Below, one piece after another: positions 1 to 8,288 of a stretch of 19,679 nt of DNA; position 1 is the stretch's first letter, and the number at the start of each line of letters is the position of its first letter. The notes under the pieces are model-generated. The model worked only from the letters and a program-made list of their open reading frames with translations, made no database searches and was not told the DNA's origin. The DNA is from DATFYM01 sp035315065 (GTDB lineage Bacteria; Acidobacteriota; Terriglobia; UBA7540), in the NCBI GenBank assembly GCA_035315065.1, contig DATFYM010000151.1, positions 1 through 19,679 on the forward strand, written 5' to 3'. Made by a program: the position numbers and the translations under genes.

Positions 1-3000
1 ATAATGGAACGACTAATCGAGAGCCCCATGCCCATGCCCCCGTGCTTGGTGGTGTAGAAAGCCTCAAAAATCCGTTCCCTGCTCTGAGGGTCAAGACCGA
101 TCCCCGAGTCTTGGACGGTAACCCGCACCTGGCCGGCATCATCGTTTTGCGTTTTGATCATCAGTTCTCGCGGCCGCTCATCCACACCGCTCATGGCTTC
201 GATCCCGTTCATGACCAGGTTAAGGACCACCTGCTGAAGCTGCACTCGATCGCCCAACACCGGTAGGAGATCAGGTGCGAATTCTGTCCGAACTGCCACA
301 CCGTTTTTGCGCAGTTCGTCCCCGGCAAGAGCCATGACCTCGCGAATGGCCTCGTTCATATCCAGCCGTTCCCTGACGGTGGAGGTTTTCGTCGCCAGAG
401 CCCGAATCCGGGCGATCACGCCTCCCGCCCGCTTCCCGTCGCGGACGATTCGCCGGACCGCTTCCCGGGCTTCCTCAAGATTGGGCGAATCCCCCGCCAG
501 CCACCGCAAGCAGGCATTGCCGTTGACCACCACGCCCGAAAGCGGCTGGTTGACTTCGTGGGCGATGGAGGCTGCCAGCTCGCCGATGGTCATAATCCGC
601 GTGACGTGCGCGAGCTCGGTCTGCGCCTTGCGCAATGCTTCCTCGGCCCGCTTTCGGTCGTCGATGTCGAAAAGCGTCCCATACCACTTAACAATGTTTC
701 CTTTCTCGTCGCGCAGCGGTACGTTGAGGCCCAGGAACCAGCGATATTTGCCGTCTTTCTGCCGAATGCGTTGTTCTTGCTCGATGGGTTCCCCGGCTGC
801 TAAGTGGGCCCGCCACTTTTCTACTACTCTGTCGAGGTCCTCGGGATGGGTTGCAGTCATCCAGCCCCAGTCCAGCCACTGCTCCTTGGAAAGACCCACA
901 TAATCCAGGAAACTTTGGCTTACATAATCAATGGAGCCGTCGGGTAGATTGGTTCCAATGTAGGCCGGGATGGTTTCGATAATGGTGCGAAGTTCCTTTT
1001 CGTTTTGTCGGATCTTCTCCTCGGCCCGCTTGGCCGCGGTGACGTCCATCGCCGCGCCCACAAACTCGATGCTGCCCGATTCGTCACGTAAAGCATGTGT
1101 CATAATATGAAGAAATTTGACGGAGCCATCTGGCATCAACAATCGATACACATGTTCATAGTCCTTCTCCTCTTGGGAGGCGCGCTCGATGGCCTGTTGC
1201 GCAAGGGCCCGGTCCTCCGGATGCACTCGTTCGAGGACAAGTTCGACGGCCGGTTTGGTCGTGGGGTCGTATTGAAAGATGCGGTAGGTTTCCTCTGACC
1301 ACTGAATTTCGCCGGTGGAAGGCTTCCAGCCGAAGCTGCCCGTGCGGCTTAATGACTGCGCTTCGGTTAAATAGGCTCGGCTCCGCCGCAGGGCATCTTC
1401 GGCTTGCTTGCGCTCCGTGACGTCGGCCACCGTGCCAACGTACTCGGCCACTTCTCCGTCCTTATCGAGGACCGGATGCCAAATCACGTGAAGGTGCTTG
1501 ACAGTCCCATCCTGCAATAGCAGCCTGTAATCTTCCGAAAACTGAGCTTTCTGACGGAATCGCTTCAGCGAGCTTTCGCGGACTCTTTCGCGATCGTCTG
1601 GGTGCACAAGTCGACGGGACTCGTCAGGATCCGGGATACCGTGTTGAGGATCCAATCCACAAATTCGGAACACTTCCTCGGACCAGTAAAGCGTTTTCCC
1701 ACTCCCAGGGTCGTAGGCGAAACTGCCGGTGTGGCTTAATCGCTGTGCTTCGGATAAATAGGCCTGGGTCCGCCGCAGAGCATCTTCTGCCCGCTGGCGT
1801 TCGGCAATGTGCGCCTCCAATTTCGCGTTCATCAAAGCCAGTTGTTCCGAGCGCTGCTCGATGCTGCGAAGGCGGAGTTTATAAAGCCCCCAGAGCAAGA
1901 CCACAATTAAGGTGCCGCAAATTGCCCGAAACCACCATGTACTCCACCATGGAGGTAGAATGTGCAGCCGGAGCGCGACACCTCTTTCATTCCATAAACC
2001 GCGGTTATTTGACCCCTGCACACGGAAGACGTAGTCCCCCGGCGGTAAAGTCGTGTATGTCACATGTCGGTGCGCGCTCGACGTTTCATTCCATTCGGTC
2101 TCCAGCCCTTCGAGTCTGTAGCGATAGCGATTGGCCGCTGGCACGGAATAACTGAGAGCGGAAAACTCGAAGGAAAAAACAGCTTGCTCATGAGAAAGCT
2201 CGAGCGCGTCGGTATAGGAAATTGCCTTCTTGAGCGGGGAATGCCCGCCGACAGGCACAGTCTCGTTGAACAGCCGAAAATCAGTCAGAACAACGGGCGG
2301 AATATAAGAGTTGTCAATTATCTTGTCGGGAAAGAAAGCGGTAAGCCCGTCGACACCAGGGAAAAACACCTCTCCACGATCGCTCTTGAAAGGGGCGCCC
2401 CACGAATTAAACTCGTTCCCTGCCAGACCGTCCTCGACGTGGTAGTTTCTGAACGTCTTCGCCGTTGGATTGAACTTCGACAGGCCATTGTTCGTGCTTA
2501 TCCAAAGATTGCCCCCTCCATCTTCAAGAATACCGCGCACAGCGTCATCCGCCAGCCCATCCCTTTCAAAGTACGCGGTGAAGGAGCCCCTAGAATCAAA
2601 GCTGTTCAGCCCTCTTTCAGTGCCAATCCAAACGGTCCCTGATAGATCTACGTAAATCGCATTCACGTGATTACTACTCAGAGAGCCTGCAGTATTGGGG
2701 TCGTACTTATAGGCTCGAAATTGCCCGTTGGCAGGGTTAAAACGATATGCGCCTTCATCGTAGGTCCCGAGCCAGAGCATTCCTTGCTGGTCTTCGGCGA
2801 TAACACGAATGGGACCGGGGTTGTCGAATCTTGCGGAACAGCTCGTAAAATGCTCGGTCTTGGGATCGAAACGATTGAGACCCTGGTCCGTTTCTATCCA
2901 GAACACGCCCTTGTGATCTAGGAAAAGTCTAAAAATAACGTCGCTGCTGATGCTGTTGGGATCGGCCGATCGGTGGCGGTACGATTTGAATTGTCCGCTG

Positions 3001-4403
3001 GCCCCGTCAAACCGGTTCAAACCGCGGCGATAAGTGCCGAACCAGAGCGTGCCTGAGGGCCCTTCGGTGGCCGACAGTACGGTGCCGTCGGATATGCTGC
3101 TAGGATCGGCGGAGTTGTGTCGATAAGGTGTGACCCGTCCTCTTTTCTGGTCTATCGCATTCAGGACACCGTCGTTCCCAACCCAGAGAACACCGTGGCT
3201 GTCTTCATACGCTGAGAGCACAAAGTTCTGATTGATCCTGTTGGAGCTCCGAGCGTCGTTTCGATACACGGTAAAGGGCGGCGGTTTTCTCGAAAACCGG
3301 TTGACACCTCCTCCGCCGGTGCCGGCCCAGATGTTTCCTTCGCGATCTTCGAAAAGGCAGAGCACCCAATTGTTACTCAAGCTGTCCCGGTCGAGAGGAT
3401 CGTTCCGATAACGAGTGAGCCTTCGATGTTTGCGGTCGAATTTGATCAGTCCATTGCCCCCGGTTCCAAGCCACAAGACTCCGTCTTCGTCTTCCAAAAT
3501 GGCGGTCACACGGTTGACATCTGAGTTTTCCTGTTCTGCCAAGCCCGGATCTGCCAGGCGGAGAGAGTAGCGAGTCAATGTTCTGCTTTCGGGCTCGAAG
3601 GTAGCCAGGCCGCTCCCTTCGCCTGAAATGATCCAAAGTGTGCCGGAACGATCCGGATAGATTTGGTAGCGCTCATATATCGATCTGTTACGCAACTCCG
3701 GATAGTGCGTGGCTTTTCCGGTCTTGGTGTCGAATCGGTCCAGTCCTGCGCTGGTTTGCACCCACAGCGTACCAGCCCTATCTTGACCGATGGATTTCAC
3801 CTCGTTGTTAAGACCGTTGGCGCTCAAACTTCCCGCATCGTTGGGATCATGGCGGTAGTGAGTGAATCTTCCAGTGACGGGATCTAGCTCATCCAAACCG
3901 TTGCTGGTGCCAAGCCATAATCGCCCCGCCCCATCCTGAACCATACCGTAGATGCGCCCTCCCAAGCTGGCCGGATCTTTTGGGTCGGAGCGGTAGCGAG
4001 TAATGGTATCCGTGACCGGGTCGAGCCTGTCTAGGAATTGATCGATCCCAATCCAGAGCGCGCCCGAACGATCTTTCAAGAGCGCCGTAACACCAACGCC
4101 GCTTAAGTCTTTCGAGCCGCCGGCCCCACGTTTGTACTGATTGAAGGTGTATCCGTCAAACCGGTTCAACCCATCCAGGGTACCAAACCAGATGAATCCC
4201 TGATCATCTTGCAAAATGTGCTCGACGACGCTTTGCGAGAGTCCCTCTCGTCTGGAAAGATGCGCGAAGTTTATATCTTTGCCATCGATGACCGAGAATT
4301 TTACCAGTGAGGATTGGGAGCCGGCAGCAGACAACTTCACCGGAACTGCGATCATAAGCGCGACGCTGGCGAGGAAGAATAAACCGCAACCTGCAATCCT
4401 CAT
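1..4403 (-). CDS. Two-component-propeller sensor histidine kinase with three PAS domains (C-terminus off the left edge)
   Basis: Inner-membrane sensor kinase, 1467 codons visible. Residues 1-27 form a signal peptide. Residues 45 to about 720 hold about 13 Reg_prop blades (motifs such as GFIWFG, GALWIG, GTLWFG) plus one degenerate blade, consistent with two seven-bladed propellers in the periplasm. A Y_Y_Y domain follows (about 745-822), then a membrane helix (about 826-848) and a short coiled coil. Three PAS/PAC units lie at about 885-995, 1013-1125 and 1138-1250. The HisKA box IAHEVNQPL has the phospho-acceptor His1282, and the HATPase shows its N box (LNLVMNGIEAM), DSGIG and GMGLSIS before the window ends. 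The frame was checked at several points from start to H box to G2 box and stays open. The start ATG follows GAGGAGG. The ligand is unknown; family members commonly sense polysaccharides. A C-terminal receiver cannot be excluded. Confidence 0.93.
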   Translation of the reverse strand, partial: MRIAGCGLFFLASVALMIAVPVKLSAAGSQSSLVKFSVIDGKDINFAHLSRREGLSQSVVEHILQDDQGFIWFGTLDGLNRFDGYTFNQYKRGAGGSKDLSGVGVTALLKDRSGALWIGIDQFLDRLDPVTDTITRYRSDPKDPASLGGRIYGMVQDGAGRLWLGTSNGLDELDPVTGRFTHYRHDPNDAGSLSANGLNNEVKSIGQDRAGTLWVQTSAGLDRFDTKTGKATHYPELRNRSIYERYQIYPDRSGTLWIISGEGSGLATFEPESRTLTRYSLRLADPGLAEQENSDVNRVTAILEDEDGVLWLGTGGNGLIKFDRKHRRLTRYRNDPLDRDSLSNNWVLCLFEDREGNIWAGTGGGGVNRFSRKPPPFTVYRNDARSSNRINQNFVLSAYEDSHGVLWVGNDGVLNAIDQKRGRVTPYRHNSADPSSISDGTVLSATEGPSGTLWFGTYRRGLNRFDGASGQFKSYRHRSADPNSISSDVIFRLFLDHKGVFWIETDQGLNRFDPKTEHFTSCSARFDNPGPIRVIAEDQQGMLWLGTYDEGAYRFNPANGQFRAYKYDPNTAGSLSSNHVNAIYVDLSGTVWIGTERGLNSFDSRGSFTAYFERDGLADDAVRGILEDGGGNLWISTNNGLSKFNPTAKTFRNYHVEDGLAGNEFNSWGAPFKSDRGEVFFPGVDGLTAFFPDKIIDNSYIPPVVLTDFRLFNETVPVGGHSPLKKAISYTDALELSHEQAVFSFEFSALSYSVPAANRYRYRLEGLETEWNETSSAHRHVTYTTLPPGDYVFRVQGSNNRGLWNERGVALRLHILPPWWSTWWFRAICGTLIVVLLWGLYKLRLRSIEQRSEQLALMNAKLEAHIAERQRAEDALRRTQAYLSEAQRLSHTGSFAYDPGSGKTLYWSEEVFRICGLDPQHGIPDPDESRRLVHPDDRERVRESSLKRFRQKAQFSEDYRLLLQDGTVKHLHVIWHPVLDKDGEVAEYVGTVADVTERKQAEDALRRSRAYLTEAQSLSRTGSFGWKPSTGEIQWSEETYRIFQYDPTTKPAVELVLERVHPEDRALAQQAIERASQEEKDYEHVYRLLMPDGSVKFLHIMTHALRDESGSIEFVGAAMDVTAAKRAEEKIRQNEKELRTIIETIPAYIGTNLPDGSIDYVSQSFLDYVGLSKEQWLDWGWMTATHPEDLDRVVEKWRAHLAAGEPIEQEQRIRQKDGKYRWFLGLNVPLRDEKGNIVKWYGTLFDIDDRKRAEEALRKAQTELAHVTRIMTIGELAASIAHEVNQPLSGVVVNGNACLRWLAGDSPNLEEAREAVRRIVRDGKRAGGVIARIRALATKTSTVRERLDMNEAIREVMALAGDELRKNGVAVRTEFAPDLLPVLGDRVQLQQVVLNLVMNGIEAMSGVDERPRELMIKTQNDDAGQVRVTVQDSGIGLDPQSRERIFEAFYTTKHGGMGMGLSISRSI

Positions 4404-4419
4404 GTTCCCTGTATCCTCC

Positions 4420-4830
4420 TCAACGCCTGTGCGCAACGTTAGGCGGGCCGTCGCAGTTCCGGGGCAGCTTGCCATCCTTCCAACTGGCCAGCCCTTTGTG
4501 AGTGCCAATCCAAAAAGTTCCATCGCGCGCGACGAGGAGTTTGCGAATAAGATTGCTGGGAAGATGCTCATTTCCTGGCGGCTGCCACGGGGCGCTCCGA
4601 ACGCCATCGAAGCGAAACAAGCCGAATTCCGTGCCCAACCAGAGATAACCGTCGGGCGTCTGCGCGATCGTCTTGATGGTGCCGTTGGTAAGGCCTTCGC
4701 CGACCTTCCACGCCGTGTGCGAGTATTGATTGATGTCGAGAGACGGGTCCAAAGCGAAAGCACAGCGGCAACACGCCAGGAGAAGGCCCAGCGCGATAAC
4801 GGCTCGTCCATGTTGGCGCGCGCTTTCCAT
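4420..4830 (-). pseudogene. N-terminal stump of a second propeller-type sensor kinase
   Basis: A 136-codon ORF with a signal peptide (hydrophobic core ALGLLLACC, then CAFA) and the usual start of Acidobacteriota propeller kinases: LDINQYSHTAW, then blades carrying GYLWLGTEFGLFRFDG and GTFWIGTHKGLASW. Family members continue for about 1000 residues. Here homology stops near residue 120 and a short tail ends at TGA. The stop lies 17 nt before the start of the intact kinase and overlaps that gene's ribosome site (TGAGGAGG). It is most simply a deletion relic left when two neighbouring kinase genes collapsed. It could still be translated as a secreted two-blade fragment coupled to the downstream kinase. 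No strong ribosome site is seen before its own ATG. Confidence 0.75.
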
Positions 4831-4980
4831 GGAGCATCATTTTACATCAGGAAACGGTTCGAGGCAGGGCGCCGTAAGGATTCTACCGGGTATTGAAACA
4901 CAGCCGGATTGACGGCAGCGCCGATTGCAAGGTCAGGCGGCAGGGTGATGCTGTTACTTTCCCCATCGAAGGAGTGGACT

Positions 4981-4989
4981 TGGTATAAT
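4981..4989 (+). promoter_or_regulatory. Extended -10 promoter for the thiamine-diphosphate enzyme
   Basis: TGGTATAAT is a perfect TATAAT with the TGn extension. It lies about 43 nt upstream of the ATG at 5033, in the divergent spacer between the kinase relic and the TPP enzyme. No good TTGACA is found at 16-18 bp spacing, as expected for an extended -10 promoter. Downstream, GGGGG sits 6 nt before the ATG. Confidence 0.6.
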
Positions 4990-5032
4990 GTGGTGAATCC
5001 GCGGCTCAAAATCCTAGAAAAGGGGGCATTCT

Positions 5033-5798
5033 ATGTCGGGAAAAGTTGCAGACCTGTTGTGGGAGATGCTCGCGAAGGCGGGAGTCAAACGCTGCTATGG
5101 CATTGTTGGAGACGCTCTAAATCCCGTCATCGACGGACTGCGCCGCAACGGGAAGATCGAGTTCATCCACGTCCGCCACGAAGAGTACGGCGTTTTTGCC
5201 GCCGTAGCGGAGGCCTGCCTAACCGGCCACCCCGTGGCGGTGTGTGGAACGGCTGGCCCCGAGGTCGTCCATCTGTTCAATGGGCTCATGGACGCGCGCA
5301 AGGGGGGGGGCTCCAGTCGTCGCCATTGCGGGCGATGTGGAAACGAAGCTCATCGACACTGGGGCGCTCGAAGAACTCAATCCCTACAAGTTCTTCGAAG
5401 CCGCATCCCTCTACACTGGGCGCCTCGTCAATCCTGATCAGGCGCGGGCGATCATTAATACCGCGATTCTCACCGCCGTCATGGAAAAGGGCCCCACGGT
5501 AATTTCCATTCCGGGCGACGTCGCATCGGCAGATACGGCCGACTACACCCTCGAAATCACCATTTCCAACCCGCCGGTCTTTCGCCCTTCCGACGAAGAC
5601 CTCGATCAGCTTGTGCAGATGATCGACGATGCGAGAACGGTAGCGATCTTCGGGGGTGATGGGTGTCGGGATGCACGGGATGAGGTAGTCCAACTGGCAG
5701 CTAAACTGAAGGCGCCGTTCTCATCGGAGACCCTGACTGGCCCCTCGGCTAAGCTGGCTTCGTTGCAGCGTACTGCCTTGGGGCGAGGGTTTGCGTGA
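5033..5798 (+). pseudogene. Pyruvate oxidase/dehydrogenase (quinone)-like TPP enzyme, frameshifted and truncated
   Basis: The N-terminal half of a PoxB-type thiamine-diphosphate enzyme; the family oxidatively decarboxylates pyruvate and passes electrons to quinone. Residues 1-91 read in frame from the ATG and include YGIVGDALNP and the cofactor-activating glutamate in RHEEYG (E50/E51). A run of nine G (5302-5310) carries one extra G. After it the correct protein continues in the next frame (APVVAIAGDV, then NPYKFFE and the start of the central domain, AIFGGDGC). Homology ends near 5718, where intron-like sequence begins, and a TGA follows at 5796. The rest of the central domain and the whole C-terminal TPP-binding domain (about 350 residues) are missing. 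The G-run shift could be a sequencing error or slippage; the truncation cannot be explained that way. Confidence 0.85.
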
Positions 5799-5887
5799 GA
5801 GCCGGATGCGGGAAATCTGCACGTCCGGTTCGACGAGGGGGGAGGTAGTCGTGCCGCTCTGCGGGATCGCTTCCTCCCCTACTCTAC
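5719..5887 (+). mobile_element. Group II intron remnant (3' end, domains V-VI)
   Basis: Positions 5799-5831 fold as a textbook group II domain V. GAGCCGGA pairs with TCCGGTTC (one G-U), the catalytic AGC triad is in place, a two-base CG bulge follows, and a distal helix TGCGG/CTGCA is capped by GAAA. A domain VI-like hairpin follows: GGGGAGG at about 5838-5845 pairs with CCTCCCC at about 5872-5879. Next comes CTACTCTAC, whose unpaired A and terminal AC match a branch point and intron 3' end at 5887. No intron 5' end (GTGCG-type), domain I or reverse transcriptase is present. The left boundary (about 5719) is only where TPP-enzyme homology stops. The relic is probably inactive. Confidence 0.8.
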
Positions 5888-5946
5888 CCCCCCTCGAGGT
5901 CCGCGGCTTTTAGGCCCTGCCGGCGGGTACCCCGAGGGTAGCGGTA

Positions 5947-5980
5947 GCGCGGAGGCACGCGTCGTTTGCGTTCCTCCGCG
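5947..5980 (+). repeat. 34-bp hairpin repeat, copy 1 (terminator-like)
   Basis: The 34 bases match 8182-8215 exactly, with partial similarity for about 6-10 bases on each side. The unit is a hairpin: CGCGGAGG pairs with CCTCCGCG, one C/T mismatch follows, then ACGC pairs with GCGT around the loop GTCGTTT. Copy 1 is followed by ATTTTTCC, so on the plus strand it resembles an intrinsic terminator placed after the broken TPP gene and intron relic and 43 nt before the first aldo/keto reductase. Confidence 0.8.
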
Positions 5981-6022
5981 ATTTTTCCCTGAGCGCCCAT
6001 AAGGCCATTGTGAAGGAGGCAC

Positions 6023-7000
6023 ATGCCCGTCCCTCTTCGAAACTTCGGCAAAACCGGCGTCCAAATCTCCGCACTCGGTCTCGGCGGTCATCATCTTGGT
6101 GCTGCTAAAGACGAGCGGACCGCCATCGACATCGTCCACCGCGCCCTCGACGGCGGCATCACTTTTTACGACAATGCCTGGGAGTATTACCGCGGCAAAA
6201 CCGAATCCTGGCTCGGATTGGGCCTCAAAGGTCGGCGCGACCAAGCCTTCGTTATGACCAAGGTCTGCACGCATGGGCGCGACGCTACGCTGGCGATGCA
6301 GATGCTCGAACAATCGCTGCGCCGTCTCCAGACCGACCACCTCGACCTCTGGCAGATTCACGGGGCCGTCTTTCAGAATGACCCGGAACTCTTCATCCGT
6401 CCCGGCGGCGCGGCAGAGGCACTGGAAAAAGCGAAAAAACAAGGCAAGGTACGCTTCGTCGGGTTCACTGGCCATAAGGACCCTGATGTGCATCTCGCCA
6501 TGCTCAACACCGGATTTCCCTTCGATGCGGTTCAGATGCCGCTGAACGCCTTCGATGCCACTTACTTTATGAGCTTCGAGCAGAAGGTTCTGCCCGTGCT
6601 CAACCAGCGTGGAATCGCCCCCTTAGGCATGAAGCCTATCAGCGGACATGGGGATCCCGTACAGATGGGCGTCCTTACTGCCAGCGAAGCGCTACGCTAT
6701 GCCATGAGCCTTCCCGTTGCCTGCACCATCTCCGGGGCCGAAGAGCTGCACATTATCGAGCAGAATCTTGAAATCGCCCAAAATTTTGTGCCGATGACTC
6801 CTGCTGAAATGCAGGCACTGCGAGACCGTTGCCGCAAATATGCCGCAGACTGGCGTTTCGAGCTTTACAAGGCTTCACTCAAATTCGACAATCCCGAAGC
6901 CCGGCTGGCGCATGACTACCCTCTCGATCCGGCGAACGTCGAGGTCAAGGACATGATGCGGGAAGCAGACAACACGGGCCACGCATGGCCTGTGGTGTAG
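6023..7000 (+). CDS. Aldo/keto reductase (first of a tandem pair)
   Basis: A 325-residue cytoplasmic NADPH-type oxidoreductase of the aldo/keto reductase superfamily, a TIM barrel that reduces carbonyls to alcohols. The catalytic tetrad is visible: Asp50 and Tyr55 in YDNAWEYY, Lys80 in MTKVCTHGRD, and His113 in WQIHG. LRRLQTDHLDLWQIH is the usual strand-4 signature. The strong ribosome site GAAGGAGG, 5-6 nt before the ATG, fixes the start. The C-terminus extends about 45 residues past the barrel (ending GHAWPVV). The substrate cannot be inferred. The stop is 28 nt before the paralogue, so they are probably co-transcribed. The gene lies between the two hairpin repeats. Confidence 0.93.
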   Translation: MPVPLRNFGKTGVQISALGLGGHHLGAAKDERTAIDIVHRALDGGITFYDNAWEYYRGKTESWLGLGLKGRRDQAFVMTKVCTHGRDATLAMQMLEQSLRRLQTDHLDLWQIHGAVFQNDPELFIRPGGAAEALEKAKKQGKVRFVGFTGHKDPDVHLAMLNTGFPFDAVQMPLNAFDATYFMSFEQKVLPVLNQRGIAPLGMKPISGHGDPVQMGVLTASEALRYAMSLPVACTISGAEELHIIEQNLEIAQNFVPMTPAEMQALRDRCRKYAADWRFELYKASLKFDNPEARLAHDYPLDPANVEVKDMMREADNTGHAWPVV

Positions 7001-7028
7001 TGCCGGACTTTGTGAGCCGGGCACAGTT

Positions 7029-8039
7029 ATGAAGGACAATCCCAAAATCGGACCTGAGGTAAGCCGAAGAGGCTTCCTGAAAGGTGCCGCGATAACAGGA
7101 GTTTCCGCCGTGATGACACCTGAGAAAATCCCCACAGCATTCAAAACAAGCAATGAACCTGCCCTCGGCAATTTCCAGGCGCCCAAGCGTCCTTTAGGTA
7201 AGACCAGCCTCGAATGTTCGATCCTGGGAATAGGGGGCTTCCATCTCGGCACCGTTGCCGATCAGGCTGAGGTGAACAATATGGTGGCCAAAGCCGTCGA
7301 CCACGGCATCCACATTTTCGACAATGCCTGGGAATACCACAAAGGCCTCAGCGAAGAGAAGCTTGGCATTGCCCTAAAAGGCAAACGAAACAACGTCATC
7401 GTCATGAGCTCCGTCTGCACGCACGGCCGCGATCAGAACGTTGCGATGCGCATGCTGGAGGCGTCGCTAAACCGTCTGCAGACGGATCATCTCGATGTGT
7501 GGCAGATTCACGAGGTCATCTACCATAATGACCCCGAGCAGATCTACGCGCACGATGGCGTCCTCGAAGCCCTTACCAAGGCGAAACAGGAAGGGAAGGC
7601 GCGCTTCGTAGGCTTCAACGGACACAAGCACCCGGCGATCCATCTGGGGATGGTCGACCGCGGCTATGCCTTCGATGTTATCCAGATGCCTCTCAATCCA
7701 CTGGACCCGGGCTTCCGCAGCTTTGAAATCAACGTCCTGCCCGTGGCCAATCAGCGCGGCATCGCCGTCCTGGGAATGATGAGCATGGGCGGTTCCGGCG
7801 AGATCATCTCGAAGGGCGCACTCACCCCGTTTGAAGCGCTCTCCTACGCCATGAGCCTGCCCGTCGCCGCGACGATCAGCGGCATCGATTCCATGGAAGT
7901 CCTTGACCAGAATCTGGCGATCCTGCGCGATTTCAAGCCACTCTCCGCCGATTAGATGCAAACGCTCCGCGACCACGGCAAACAATTCAATGATGGCCGG
8001 TACGAACTCTACAAAAAGCACAATGAAGTACGACAATGA
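7029..8039 (+). pseudogene. Tat-targeted aldo/keto reductase paralogue without catalytic Lys, with an in-frame amber codon
   Basis: Paralogue of the gene 28 nt upstream. It has an N-terminal twin-arginine signal (SRRGFLKGAA, R13 R14) absent from the first copy. The barrel is intact with Asp98 and Tyr103 (FDNAWEY) and His161 (WQIHE), but the tetrad lysine is replaced: MSSVCTHGRD gives Ser128 where the neighbour has Lys80. TAG at 7953-7955 ends the ORF at 308 residues. The same frame continues for 27 codons to TGA at 8037, and the extension aligns with the paralogue (MQTLRDHGKQF against MQALRDRCRKY). TAG falls where the neighbour has Glu, so one G-to-T change of GAG explains it. It may be a decaying gene, a shortened protein or a sequence error. 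No clear ribosome site precedes the ATG. Confidence 0.85.
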
Positions 8040-8279
8040 TCTCGGCCGTGGCCAGCACGGTTACCCCTTAGCCGCTGAGCTTCCCGTGTGAGCTTATGTT
8101 CAAGTCGGATGTGTACAAGCGGTAGCCACGGCAACGCTTTTTGTCCGTGGGCTTTTCCGTCCCACCTTCGTAGAGCCGGTGGCGCGGAGGCACGCGTCGT
8201 TTGCGTTCCTCCGCGGTTCTTCCCAAATGCGTGCGACGTTCAGATGTTTATCGACGCGAAAGGCAGACTCCTATTGGTA
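8040..8279. other. Gene-free spacer carrying hairpin repeat copy 2
   Basis: No credible coding sequence on either strand between the end of the second aldo/keto reductase frame and the MITE-like insertion. The only structure recognised is the hairpin repeat at 8182-8215. The longer ORFs here have atypical composition and match no family I know. Confidence 0.6.
8182..8215 (+). repeat. 34-bp hairpin repeat, copy 2
   Basis: Identical over 34 bases to 5947-5980 and in the same orientation. It is preceded by CGGTG (CGGTA in copy 1) and followed by GTTCTTCCC (ATTTTTCCC in copy 1), so the repeat extends with mismatches to about 47 bp. It lies 143 nt after the last in-frame stop of the aldo/keto reductase pair and may terminate plus-strand transcription. 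The T tract is poorer than in copy 1. Confidence 0.8.
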
Positions 8280-8288
8280 TTTCGGAAT

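Noticed and set aside
4216..4896. 226-codon plus-strand ORF across the kinase start and the kinase stump
   Set aside because: It covers the starts of two minus-strand frames that have signal peptides and propeller blades; its own translation resembles nothing known.
5719..5887. A complete, self-splicing group II intron
   Set aside because: No 5' end, domain I or reverse transcriptase, and no enzyme sequence after the 3' end; only the last two domains remain.
7953..7955. TAG as a recoded (pyrrolysine-type) sense codon
   Set aside because: The aligned residue is an ordinary surface Glu, no recoding element is seen, and a one-base change from GAG is simpler.
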